Notes under the pieces: generated by a model
The model's input: only the letters and a program-made list of their open reading frames with translations
The model's database searches: none
What the model was told of the DNA's origin: nothing
Made by a program: the position numbers and the translations under genes
In this document: in pieces, positions 35,411 to 42,944 of the stretch
Position numbering within the stretch: position 1 is the first letter of the stretch
How the letters are laid out: every line of letters starts with the position of its first letter
NCBI GenBank assembly: GCA_027067775.1
Contig: JAMOVK010000033.1
Coordinates: forward strand, 1-54,396
Direction of reading: 5' to 3'
From: Deltaproteobacteria bacterium
Lineage (GTDB): Bacteria > Desulfobacterota > Dissulfuribacteria > Dissulfuribacterales > QOAL01
Length of the DNA: 54,396 bases

Positions 35411-36082
35411 TTACGAATTCTTGCTCTTAATATCGGCTTGCTTAGAAAGATTTTTTACCTTTTGCTCCATCATTGCAAGGAGTTCATCCACACCCTTTTT
35501 CTTAAGGACCTGATAAAACTGACTCCTGTAATTTTTAACTAGACTCACACCTTCAATAACCACATCATAACCAATCCACTTGCCATCTTTCTTTCTTTTT
35601 ATCAAACGATACTCTACAGGAATCTCCTGGCCATCCTTTACGATCTTTGTCAATACAGCAGCCTTTGTGGGAGAAAGCATTCTTTGATCTTCAAAGATAA
35701 CCTTTTCGCCTGAATAGTTCTCTATTCTGGAAAGATAGATACTTTCCAACATCTTTGAAAATAGCTCCTTAAACCGCTGGAACTGTTCTTTGTTAAAACG
35801 CCTAATGTATCTTCCAAGAACCCGACGGGAGATATCGTCCAAATCAAAAATCTGACTGACAAGGCTACGTAGTTTTTCCCGCCTTAGCTCTCGCTTGTCT
35901 GGAGACTTTAGGTTGGGGTCCTTTAATACTTCAAGGACTTGGTTGACTAGATTCTCTATCACTTTTTTTGGAGTTGGATCAACCTTTGCAAGCACAAGCC
36001 AGCTACCAAAGGATGCAAAGAAAAAAACCAACAATAAGGACACTGCCAGACGTTTAAGACCTAATAGTTTATACGCTCTCAT
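35411..36082 (-). CDS. mlaC: MlaC periplasmic phospholipid shuttle
   Basis: Carries phospholipids between the outer-membrane Mla complex and the inner-membrane MlaFED transporter. The 223-residue protein has a signal segment (VSLLLVFFFASFGSWLVLA) and the Ttg2/MlaC fold marks: DPTPKKVIENLVNQVLEVLK, FDLDDISRRVLGRYIRRFNK, FKELFSKMLESIYLSRIENY and WIGYDVVIEGVSLVKNYRSQ. It is last in the order ferredoxin, mlaE, mlaF, mlaD, mlaC, 46 bases after mlaD. No mlaB or mlaA is present in the window. Confidence 0.93.
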   Translation of the reverse strand: MRAYKLLGLKRLAVSLLLVFFFASFGSWLVLAKVDPTPKKVIENLVNQVLEVLKDPNLKSPDKRELRREKLRSLVSQIFDLDDISRRVLGRYIRRFNKEQFQRFKELFSKMLESIYLSRIENYSGEKVIFEDQRMLSPTKAAVLTKIVKDGQEIPVEYRLIKRKKDGKWIGYDVVIEGVSLVKNYRSQFYQVLKKKGVDELLAMMEQKVKNLSKQADIKSKNS

Positions 36083-36128
36083 TAGCGAACTGCCTCCTGT
36101 TTAATCTTTATGAATGCATTGATGACGA

Positions 36129-36581
36129 CTACTTTTTCACGCTTCCAAAAACGTATTTGCTTATAAGGCTTTCAATGTCAATTGCCGATTCGGTATCGGT
36201 AATTACCCCACCTTCACCGAGCAATTCTTCAGAGCCTCCTGGCTGAATGCTTATATATTTATCTCCAATGAGTCCACTTGTCTTTACCGACGCTATGGCA
36301 TCCTCTTGTATTGGGATTCCCTTTTTTATCTTCATCTTGACAACGGCTACAAAATCGTTTGTGTCTAGGGTTATTGACTGCACCCTGCCTATCTCTACCC
36401 CTGCCATCTGTACGCTGCTATCTGGCTTGAGACCCGCAACGTTGTCAAAAGATGCACTGATATGATAGTAATCACCTCCAAGTAGTTCCATTTTGCCAAG
36501 CTTGATGGTGAGATATCCCACGCATAGGATGCCTATTAAAACAAAAATACCTACGATCGTCTCTTGGGAATATTTTTTCAT
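36129..36581 (-). CDS. mlaD: MlaD MCE-domain substrate-binding protein
   Basis: Hexameric lipid-binding component of the inner-membrane Mla transporter, 150 residues. An N-terminal membrane anchor (ETIVGIFVLIGILCVGYLTI) is followed by the single MCE domain with VAGLKPDSSVQMAGVEIGRV, TSGLIGDKYISIQPGG and the terminal IESLISKYVFGS helix. Its ATG overlaps the mlaF stop codon as ATGA. Length is normal for MlaD. Confidence 0.95.
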   Translation of the reverse strand: MKKYSQETIVGIFVLIGILCVGYLTIKLGKMELLGGDYYHISASFDNVAGLKPDSSVQMAGVEIGRVQSITLDTNDFVAVVKMKIKKGIPIQEDAIASVKTSGLIGDKYISIQPGGSEELLGEGGVITDTESAIDIESLISKYVFGSVKK

Positions 36582-37813
36582 TTTTTACCTGAAACTCCCT
36601 TACACTCCATTTTTGCAATAACTTTCTGATTTTTCTTTGCCGAAGCCAGTAAAGTTGCCATATCCATCGGCTGCCGGACTTCCAAAATTCCAGCTTTCAG
36701 ACAAAAGTCTATACATACCTTCTTGTATTTAGTCGGATCCATAAGTTCTTGTTGTGAACAATCAGACGAAATTTTATTGATGATCTCTTCAGCCCTTGAA
36801 GCGTCTGCACCTGGCAAAACCGCCAGTATTTCACTGGAACCAAATCTTGCTGCGTAATCCTTGTTTGACATATATCTTTTAAGTGTCATGGCAAGACACT
36901 GGAAAATCCTTTGGGAAGCAATGTAACCAACACCCTTTTTTATCTCTTCAAGATCGTCAATGGTAAAAAGCACTACTGTAAATATGGTCTTTTTCAAAGC
37001 AACCTGTTTAAGCAATTTCTCAACGAGTTTTTCTACCTCAGGACGTGGATTGAGGCCGGTAAGCTGGTCTTGAAGAACCTCTTGACCATGAATAAACTGC
37101 CATACAATCTCGTTATCGGACTGTTCTAACTCTAAAGGGGTACCCTGAAACGGAATCTTTTTATTCTCTATAATGGCCACACGATTGCTTATGAAAAAGA
37201 CATCAGGGATATCATGACTTACCATCACGCCTGTAAATCCAATCTCATGCTGATAATGGGCAATCATATTTAGCACGGCGTTTTTTCTTAAAGGGTCTAA
37301 GCCAGTGGTGGGCTCATCAAACAGTATCATGGTAGGCTCTGTAACCAATGCCCTTGCCAGGGCAACCCTCTTTTGCATGCCTCCAGAAATCTGTGAAGGA
37401 TAACGATCACGTACCTCTTCCAGCTCAAACTGTGCTATTCTAAAATCCACCCTTTTCTTAATTTCCTGGGGGGGCAACTTTGTACGCTCTACAAGGGGCA
37501 GAGCAATATTCTCAAAAACAGTCAAGGAATCAAAGAGGGCGTTGTTCTGAAACATGTAGCTAAGGGACCTTTTAAAGGCCTTCCATTCTGCCTTGGAAAA
37601 CTCGCTTAAAGGTTTGCCTTTTATGAGAATCTGACCAGAGTCTGGCTTAAGCAAACCAATTATATGCTTTAGCAATACGCTTTTGCCAACCCCACTCTTT
37701 CCAATAATGGAGGTGATCTCGCCCGAATATATCTTGAGATTCACCTTGTCTAACACTTGCAGGTTACCAAAACTCTTTGAGACGTCTTTAAATTCAATAA
37801 AAGGTTGGGTCAT
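36578..37813 (-). CDS. mlaF: MlaF-type ABC ATPase fused to a degenerate GGDEF-like domain
   Basis: ATPase of the Mla phospholipid transporter with an unusual extension; 411 residues against about 270 for usual MlaF. Residues 1-245 are a complete ABC domain: Walker A GKSGVGKS, signature ISGGMQKRVALARAL, Walker B MILFDEPTTGLD, H-loop VMVSHD. Residues about 248-395 resemble a diguanylate-cyclase domain: LTGLNPRPEVEKLVEKLL, FTVVLFTIDDLEEIKKGVGY, then RFGSSEILAVLPG where RYGGDEF is expected. GGDEF has become GSSEI, so cyclase activity is very unlikely and a binding or regulatory role is more plausible. It is adjacent to mlaE (12 bases) and overlaps mlaD. Confidence 0.88.
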   Translation of the reverse strand: MTQPFIEFKDVSKSFGNLQVLDKVNLKIYSGEITSIIGKSGVGKSVLLKHIIGLLKPDSGQILIKGKPLSEFSKAEWKAFKRSLSYMFQNNALFDSLTVFENIALPLVERTKLPPQEIKKRVDFRIAQFELEEVRDRYPSQISGGMQKRVALARALVTEPTMILFDEPTTGLDPLRKNAVLNMIAHYQHEIGFTGVMVSHDIPDVFFISNRVAIIENKKIPFQGTPLELEQSDNEIVWQFIHGQEVLQDQLTGLNPRPEVEKLVEKLLKQVALKKTIFTVVLFTIDDLEEIKKGVGYIASQRIFQCLAMTLKRYMSNKDYAARFGSSEILAVLPGADASRAEEIINKISSDCSQQELMDPTKYKKVCIDFCLKAGILEVRQPMDMATLLASAKKNQKVIAKMECKGVSGKK

Positions 37814-37825
37814 TTTCCTATGATC

Positions 37826-38695
37826 TTAAAGCAAAAAAGATGTCAATACATAGTCAAGCACAAGAACCAGTACACATGAGATAACCACTGCAGATGTGGT
37901 AGCCAGGCTCACACCTTTGGCACCAAATCCTCCAGGACGCATATGGGTAAAGTATCCCTGATAGCAGCAAATGGTAGAAACCACCAGGGCAAAAAATAGA
38001 CTCTTTAGAAATCCCCCCGTCACATCCTTCAAGACCACGCTGTCGTAGATTCTATTAAAAAATATTCCCGAATTGACACCAAGCAGAAGCACTCCGGTAA
38101 GATACCCCCCTATCATGCCAATAACATCAAAAAGAGCGGTGAGCAAAGGAAATGTAATCACAGAGGCAGCGATCCTTGGACTTACCAAAAACTTCATGGG
38201 ATTAATGTCCATGGTATCTAGGGCATCAATCTGTTCTGAAATTCTCATGATACCTATCTCAGCTGCAATGGAAGAGCCGGCTCTTCCGATCACCATAAGT
38301 GCAGTAAGTACCGGTCCAAGCTCTCTTATCAGTGACAGTGCAACCGCTGCACCAAGCATGCCTTCGGCGCCAAACTTGACCAGGGTATAATAGCCCTGAA
38401 GTCCAAGGACCATACCAGTAAACAGACCAATGAGGCTGATAATCAGAAAAGACTTGACCCCAATGAAATAAACCTGCTGGATAATCTTTCTAAACTGAAA
38501 CGGGTATGTAAAAATCAATACAAATCCATAAGCAAAGAATATGGCTACAGCCCCAAGCTCCCCTATCACTTTTAGGGTAACTTGCCCCAGCCAGTTGACC
38601 AAGCCCATTATGGATAGTGCTTTTTCGGTTCTACTTGCATTCATCACGTTCGTCCAAACCTGTTTATCAGGGGCTATCCAATCAAGGATAGTCAC
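37826..38695 (-). CDS. mlaE: MlaE permease
   Basis: Inner-membrane permease of the Mla transporter, up to 289 residues. It contains the MlaE/Ttg2B phrases IGVKSFLIISLIGLFTGMVL, LIRELGPVLTALMVIGRAGS, MRISEQIDALDTM and PRIAASVITFPLLTALFDVI, with five to six membrane helices. The open frame starts at a GTG (38695) five bases beyond the ferredoxin stop, suggesting coupling. An ATG at 38644 (MNASRTEK) is an alternative that gives a more usual length. Confidence 0.93.
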   Translation of the reverse strand: MTILDWIAPDKQVWTNVMNASRTEKALSIMGLVNWLGQVTLKVIGELGAVAIFFAYGFVLIFTYPFQFRKIIQQVYFIGVKSFLIISLIGLFTGMVLGLQGYYTLVKFGAEGMLGAAVALSLIRELGPVLTALMVIGRAGSSIAAEIGIMRISEQIDALDTMDINPMKFLVSPRIAASVITFPLLTALFDVIGMIGGYLTGVLLLGVNSGIFFNRIYDSVVLKDVTGGFLKSLFFALVVSTICCYQGYFTHMRPGGFGAKGVSLATTSAVVISCVLVLVLDYVLTSFLL

Positions 38696-38699
38696 AGGC

Positions 38700-38897
38700 T
38701 CATTCTTCGGTTATCTCAATACACTTTGTAGGGCACAATACGGCAGCCATTTCTATCTCTTCCATAGTGGCCCTGTCATCTCCTAAAAAATCGGCCTTTT
38801 CCGCCTCATCCAGCCTGAAGGCTTTAGGGGCAACCTCTTCACACGCCCCGCACCCCTTACAATGAAATTTATCTAAAAATACTTCCTTTTTCTTCAT
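38700..38897 (-). CDS. Single-cluster [4Fe-4S] ferredoxin
   Basis: A 65-residue soluble electron carrier. CKGCGACEEVAPKAFRLDEA plus a later LCPTKCIEI give three cysteines in the first motif and a fourth before proline, the pattern of monocluster [4Fe-4S] ferredoxins of the Fer4_13 type (Desulfovibrio/Thermotoga-like). It is the first gene before mlaE, five bases apart. No metabolic reason for linkage with Mla genes is known to me, so shared transcription may be incidental. Confidence 0.85.
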   Translation of the reverse strand: MKKKEVFLDKFHCKGCGACEEVAPKAFRLDEAEKADFLGDDRATMEEIEMAAVLCPTKCIEITEE

Positions 38898-39017
38898 GTT
38901 GCCCTGTTGTCCTTTTTTTCACCTAGCCAGAAGGGTAGATGGGTCTTCTGAAATTAATCTAAACACTGATACAATGTCAATTAGTGTTGCGGCTTATATA
39001 GGATCGGTAAAAGGATA
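38898..39017. other. 120-base gap between hybrid kinase and ferredoxin-mla operon
   Basis: Both neighbours are on the minus strand. The minus strand has a weak hairpin, AACACT paired with AGTGTT (about 38962-38986), followed by a U-rich stretch, which may end the kinase transcript. The ferredoxin promoter should also lie here; none is clear. Confidence 0.3.
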
Positions 39018-41606
39018 TTATGTGGTTATTTGGTAAAGAGCCTCTTTGAGCTCTTGAATAGTAAAAGGTTTTTGGATAAATACACCCACATTTGAAATAC
39101 TACCTTTTTTTTCCAGAATCTGCTCACTGTATCCAGACATGAGAAGAACCTTGGTAGTTGGAAAAAGTCTCTTGACCTGTCGCGTCACTTCTAAGCCGTC
39201 TTTTCCAGGCATGACTACGTCGGTAATAAATATGTCCGGCTCTTTACCCTTATAGCCTGCCAGAAAAGAGTCAAATTCACTTGGATTAGAAAAGTGTTTG
39301 ACTTGAAAGTCGAGTTTCCTTAAATACTCTACTACCGTTGACCTAACTATCGGTTCATCTTCAAGGAGAAAGACAAGTCTTCCCTTCCCTCTGATGTTCC
39401 TATCAATTTCAAGCCTTTTGATAGAAGTCTTATACTTGGCCTTCTTCTCAATAGCTGGAAGAAAAATAGTTACCCTAGTGCCTTTGCCAGGTGTACTGTC
39501 CAGGGCGATATCACCCCTGCTCTGCTTAACAGTGCCGTATATCATAGCAAGCCCCAAACCTGTACCCTGCCCTAGGGGCTTAGTTGTAAAAAAAGGTTCA
39601 AAGGCGCGCTCCAAGACCTCCTTTTCCATACCACCACCATTGTCTTCAAAGGTGATAATAGCAGCCCTTCCCACATCATCTTTCAAATGACGCAATATCT
39701 TACGGCTTTTCGAAACTCTGGTGGTAACCACTATTTTGCCTTTTCCATCCATGGCGTCCCTAGAATTAAGGGCAAGATTTAGAAAAATTTGCAAAAATCT
39801 GCCTGGATCCACTTCGATGGTGCAATCGGCTTTGCCTGGTATAAATTCTACAGCTATTTCTTCGCCCAAGAGTCTTTCAAAAAAGAGGCATGCCTCACCA
39901 ACCGCCTTGTTCAAAGACACCCTTTCAGGTTTTAGGGTCTGTTTTCTGCTAAAGGCCAGTAGCTGGTTCGTGGTCTCAGCAGCCCTCTTTGCGGCTTTGT
40001 TAATTATCTGAAGCTTTCGATAAGACTCCGTCTCTGGTTCCATCTCCATAAGCAACATCTGGCAGTAACCCATTATGGCCGTGAGCTGATTGTTAAAGTC
40101 ATGAGCTACTCCCCCAGCAAGCCTGCCAATGGCCTCCATCTTCTGTACCTCTCTAAGCTTTTCCTGAAGCTGCCTTTGAGAGGTAATATCCGTGCCCACT
40201 ACCAGAAAATGTGTCTCACCTTTTTGCCTTGATGAAACATAGGGACTTATTTTCCATGCTATGAGCCTTCTTCTGCCCTTCCAGTCACTGACATGGGCCT
40301 CAAACCTGCCACCATTTTCCAGCCGCGTGTTTTGGTTTAGAAATTTTTCTAATCCTTCAGAACTTGAAAGAAGAAGGGAAACAAAAGGAATACCGGTTAA
40401 TTCTGATTGAGATTTTCCCAACATATCAGCAAGGACCGTATTTACCTGAAAGATTGTGCCATCCTTAAAAATCTCAGCCACCAATACCCCTGCCGTTTCT
40501 ATAATAAGCTTATTAAAATCACGCTGTTCAACAAGCTTCTGTTCCAGTTCTTGTTGACTGCTAAGATCTTCTATCAAGGCATAAGCGCCAATCACCACGC
40601 CCTCGTCATTCCTTAAAGGGAAACCAATTAATGAAATAAAAAGCTCCCTGTCTGTGAGGGCTGTAACATATTTTCCTGTAAATTTTATTTCATTTCCTCG
40701 GAGCACCTCTCTGGCCCAGTCGCGAAAGGTTGGATTGGTTGCAGAAAGAGAATTCAGACCTATAAGTTCATCGCGGCTCACCCCAATCAGCTCTGCCAAG
40801 CGCCTATTACAATCAACAATTACCCCATTTCTGTCTATGCATAAAAAACCAAGCGGACCTTTTTCAAAAAAGAGCCTGCTGCGTTCTTCTGCCTTTGTAA
40901 GGGCAAACTCAAGCTCTTTTTGAGCTGTTATATCCCTAAGCATGGAAAAACATGAACCGCTATCACCAGACAAAGTAGTAAAAATAATCCTGTGTTCCAC
41001 CCACCTGTAACTTCCATTGGTATGGGTAAGCCGATAGGAAATCTCGCAATCCTCTTTTGAAGGATTGGCACCAAAATTTTTTAAAAATGTTACCACCCTG
41101 GCCCTATCCTCCGGATGAACAAGCAACCTGTAGGTATCTTTATCTCTGATAAACTTATCCAGGGGTAAACCTGTCCATTTTTCAAGGCTGGAGGTAGCAA
41201 ATCTGATATCTAAGATGTCATGACAAGGGGAATAGAGACTTACTATCGGCAGATGATCAAGAAGCGTGGCACAGGTAGCATCTGAAAAAAATAGCAGGAA
41301 ATAGGTGTGATTTTCACAGGTTTTTAAGGGCACCACCTGACATTTTATAAATGGTCCTACTCCTAAATCCCCAGGATCAACTTCAAAGGTGACCGATCTG
41401 TTCTGCTGATTCTTGTATGGCCTTTCATTAAAGATCTTCGACAGGGCGTTGCCAAAAAGTCGATGGTATGACCTCAAGACCGCGAGATCTTCTCCTTTGC
41501 CAAGGGATGTAGAGGCATAGATGATGTTTTTATGCTTATCCATCAAGAGGCATGGCAGATCAAGCCTATCCAGAAATTCTTTTATCTGTTGAAGACTCTG
41601 GTCCAT
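39018..41606 (-). CDS. Multi-PAS hybrid histidine kinase with C-terminal receiver
   Basis: A soluble 862-residue sensor kinase; no convincing membrane helix is seen. An N-terminal PAS-like segment is followed by PAS repeats (about 120-240, 245-360, 370-480; for example FATSSLEKWTGLPLD, LGFLCIDRNGVIVDCNRRLA, IFQVNTVLADMLGKSQSELT). HisKA carries the phospho-His in RLAGGVAHDFNNQLTAIMGY. HATPase shows NSRDAMDGKG, FEDNGGGMEK and GQGTGLGLAMIYG. The receiver carries the phosphoacceptor in DIFITDVVMPGKDGLEVTRQ. Such proteins pass phosphate on through a separate histidine transferase or act as stand-alone regulators. The stimulus is unknown. It follows the RmlC-like gene by 26 bases. Confidence 0.9.
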   Translation of the reverse strand: MDQSLQQIKEFLDRLDLPCLLMDKHKNIIYASTSLGKGEDLAVLRSYHRLFGNALSKIFNERPYKNQQNRSVTFEVDPGDLGVGPFIKCQVVPLKTCENHTYFLLFFSDATCATLLDHLPIVSLYSPCHDILDIRFATSSLEKWTGLPLDKFIRDKDTYRLLVHPEDRARVVTFLKNFGANPSKEDCEISYRLTHTNGSYRWVEHRIIFTTLSGDSGSCFSMLRDITAQKELEFALTKAEERSRLFFEKGPLGFLCIDRNGVIVDCNRRLAELIGVSRDELIGLNSLSATNPTFRDWAREVLRGNEIKFTGKYVTALTDRELFISLIGFPLRNDEGVVIGAYALIEDLSSQQELEQKLVEQRDFNKLIIETAGVLVAEIFKDGTIFQVNTVLADMLGKSQSELTGIPFVSLLLSSSEGLEKFLNQNTRLENGGRFEAHVSDWKGRRRLIAWKISPYVSSRQKGETHFLVVGTDITSQRQLQEKLREVQKMEAIGRLAGGVAHDFNNQLTAIMGYCQMLLMEMEPETESYRKLQIINKAAKRAAETTNQLLAFSRKQTLKPERVSLNKAVGEACLFFERLLGEEIAVEFIPGKADCTIEVDPGRFLQIFLNLALNSRDAMDGKGKIVVTTRVSKSRKILRHLKDDVGRAAIITFEDNGGGMEKEVLERAFEPFFTTKPLGQGTGLGLAMIYGTVKQSRGDIALDSTPGKGTRVTIFLPAIEKKAKYKTSIKRLEIDRNIRGKGRLVFLLEDEPIVRSTVVEYLRKLDFQVKHFSNPSEFDSFLAGYKGKEPDIFITDVVMPGKDGLEVTRQVKRLFPTTKVLLMSGYSEQILEKKGSISNVGVFIQKPFTIQELKEALYQITT

Positions 41607-41632
41607 TCCCTCTTTGGTCTTATTGATAAAAG

Positions 41633-42121
41633 TTACTGTTCATTGTTAAAGGAAAAAGGTGAACCTTGTACATCCTCATATCTGATCTCATCCACCTCTT
41701 CTTTACGATCCCTGCCCGCATACAATCTGTTTGGACAGTTAAAAACCATGCCAGGCTCTGTTCCTATTACTTTATAGCCGTGGACCACACCCGGAGGAAC
41801 TATTATAGATAACGGTCTATCTACACCTCCATAAAGCCTTAGCATGTTACCATAAGTGGCGGAATCTTGTCTGTTATCCCAAAGTCTTATTTCAAAATTT
41901 CCAGGTCCAACAAAACAGAACATATCGGTCTGAAACCTGTGGGCATGTGGCCCCCTTACAATACCAGGATAAGTTAGCGAACAGTAAGACATCTGTGGAA
42001 AGACTTCCTCAGAAACCTCGTCACTCCTAAAAAGCTCACAAAGCCATCCCCTTCTATCAAGATATTTTTTAAGTTCCTTAACAATAACCCCTTCTATCAC
42101 GCCGACGGAAAAGGATTTCAT
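41633..42121 (-). CDS. RmlC-like sugar epimerase / cupin
   Basis: A 162-residue protein of the dTDP-4-dehydrorhamnose 3,5-epimerase superfamily: LKKYLDRRGWLCELFRSDEV, YPGIVRGPHAHRFQTDMFCF, GNFEIRLWDNRQDSATYG and IIVPPGVVHGYKVIG. The His in RGPHAH matches the catalytic region, but at 162 residues it is shorter than true RmlC (about 180). No other dTDP-rhamnose genes are near. It may be a sugar-nucleotide epimerase or an unassigned cupin. Its start overlaps the stop of the flavoprotein gene by four bases (ATGA). Confidence 0.75.
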   Translation of the reverse strand: MKSFSVGVIEGVIVKELKKYLDRRGWLCELFRSDEVSEEVFPQMSYCSLTYPGIVRGPHAHRFQTDMFCFVGPGNFEIRLWDNRQDSATYGNMLRLYGGVDRPLSIIVPPGVVHGYKVIGTEPGMVFNCPNRLYAGRDRKEEVDEIRYEDVQGSPFSFNNEQ

Positions 42122-42741
42122 CTATTCGTACCTCCGGGTAACCATATGCCATCGATCTTTTCATAATCACCATGGGTTGCGGCTGCTTCCCCTAGCTTTT
42201 CAGCCCTTTGTAAAACATCCGGGATCTGTTTGATTTGGCCTTTTTTTTCCACTCCACGTACCAAAATTGCCGCTGAAAGCCTGCCACCAATGGCATCAAA
42301 AAAGTATTTCATAACCCTCAGACTTCCATCAAAAAGAAGTTTGCCCTTTGTTGCACCGACAGACAAAAAAATGCCCTGCCTTTCCTTCCCCCCGATATGG
42401 CCCTGTTTAAGCACGTACTGCCTGATCCAAAATGCCTGGGATCTCTCCACAAGTGCCTGACTATTGGCTGTTATATTATAGAAAAACATCGGAGAAGACA
42501 AAACCACTATATCAGCCTCTTCTATTTTTGAATAAATTGGTGTCATGTCGTCAATCAAAATACATTCACCAGTATCATCACATCCTCCACACTCAATACA
42601 TGGAGAAAAATTTATCTCGATAAGCCGTATTTTTTCCACCCTTGCACCAGCCTTTTCTGCACCATAAGCAAAGGTATCGGCAAGAAGATCACTGTTGCCT
42701 TCCTTTCTCGGAGAGCCTGAAAAAACCAATATATGCCTCAT
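42118..42741 (-). CDS. Iron-sulfur flavoprotein / NAD(P)H-dependent FMN reductase family
   Basis: A 207-residue flavodoxin-fold protein. The N-terminal HILVFSGSPRKEGNSDLLAD is the FMN-phosphate loop. CIECGGCDDTGEC gives the compact CxxCxxC-x5-C motif of archaeal-type iron-sulfur flavoprotein (Isf), likely carrying a [4Fe-4S] cluster. ADIVVLSSPMFFYNITANSQ forms the second flavin contact. The family handles two-electron reductions of quinones, peroxide or oxygen in anaerobes. The ATG at 42741 with GGAG seven bases upstream is preferred over a TTG 38 codons earlier whose extension is not family-like. It is divergent from the PBP gene. Confidence 0.85.
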   Translation of the reverse strand: MRHILVFSGSPRKEGNSDLLADTFAYGAEKAGARVEKIRLIEINFSPCIECGGCDDTGECILIDDMTPIYSKIEEADIVVLSSPMFFYNITANSQALVERSQAFWIRQYVLKQGHIGGKERQGIFLSVGATKGKLLFDGSLRVMKYFFDAIGGRLSAAILVRGVEKKGQIKQIPDVLQRAEKLGEAAATHGDYEKIDGIWLPGGTNR

Positions 42742-42944
42742 AAGGTTGCTCCAATGCTTGATAAATATTTTTCCCAACGACCAAAATGAAATACTATTCA
42801 AAAGATTGGTTATAATATCAAAGAGTTGGCTAAAAGTCCAAACCTTTATTAACAATCAAAAAATTGAATTTTTTCCTTAAAGAGGAAACAAGTTGTATAC
42901 CGGTTCCTAGTCAGTTAAATTCACTGGCTGAGAAAATTACAGCC
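42742..42944. promoter_or_regulatory. Divergent promoter region, flavoprotein / PBP
   Basis: AT-rich spacer of about 200 bases. TATAAT at 42811-42816 on the plus strand could be the -10 for the PBP-holB-ricT-metG-selB run, but no good -35 lies 17 bases upstream. Nothing else was recognised apart from an open extension of the PBP frame starting at a TTG (42864). Confidence 0.3.

Noticed and set aside
42864-42944. TTG-initiated extension of the PBP
   Set aside because: No ribosome site and no family similarity; the ATG at 42945 gives the usual short basic cytoplasmic tail.
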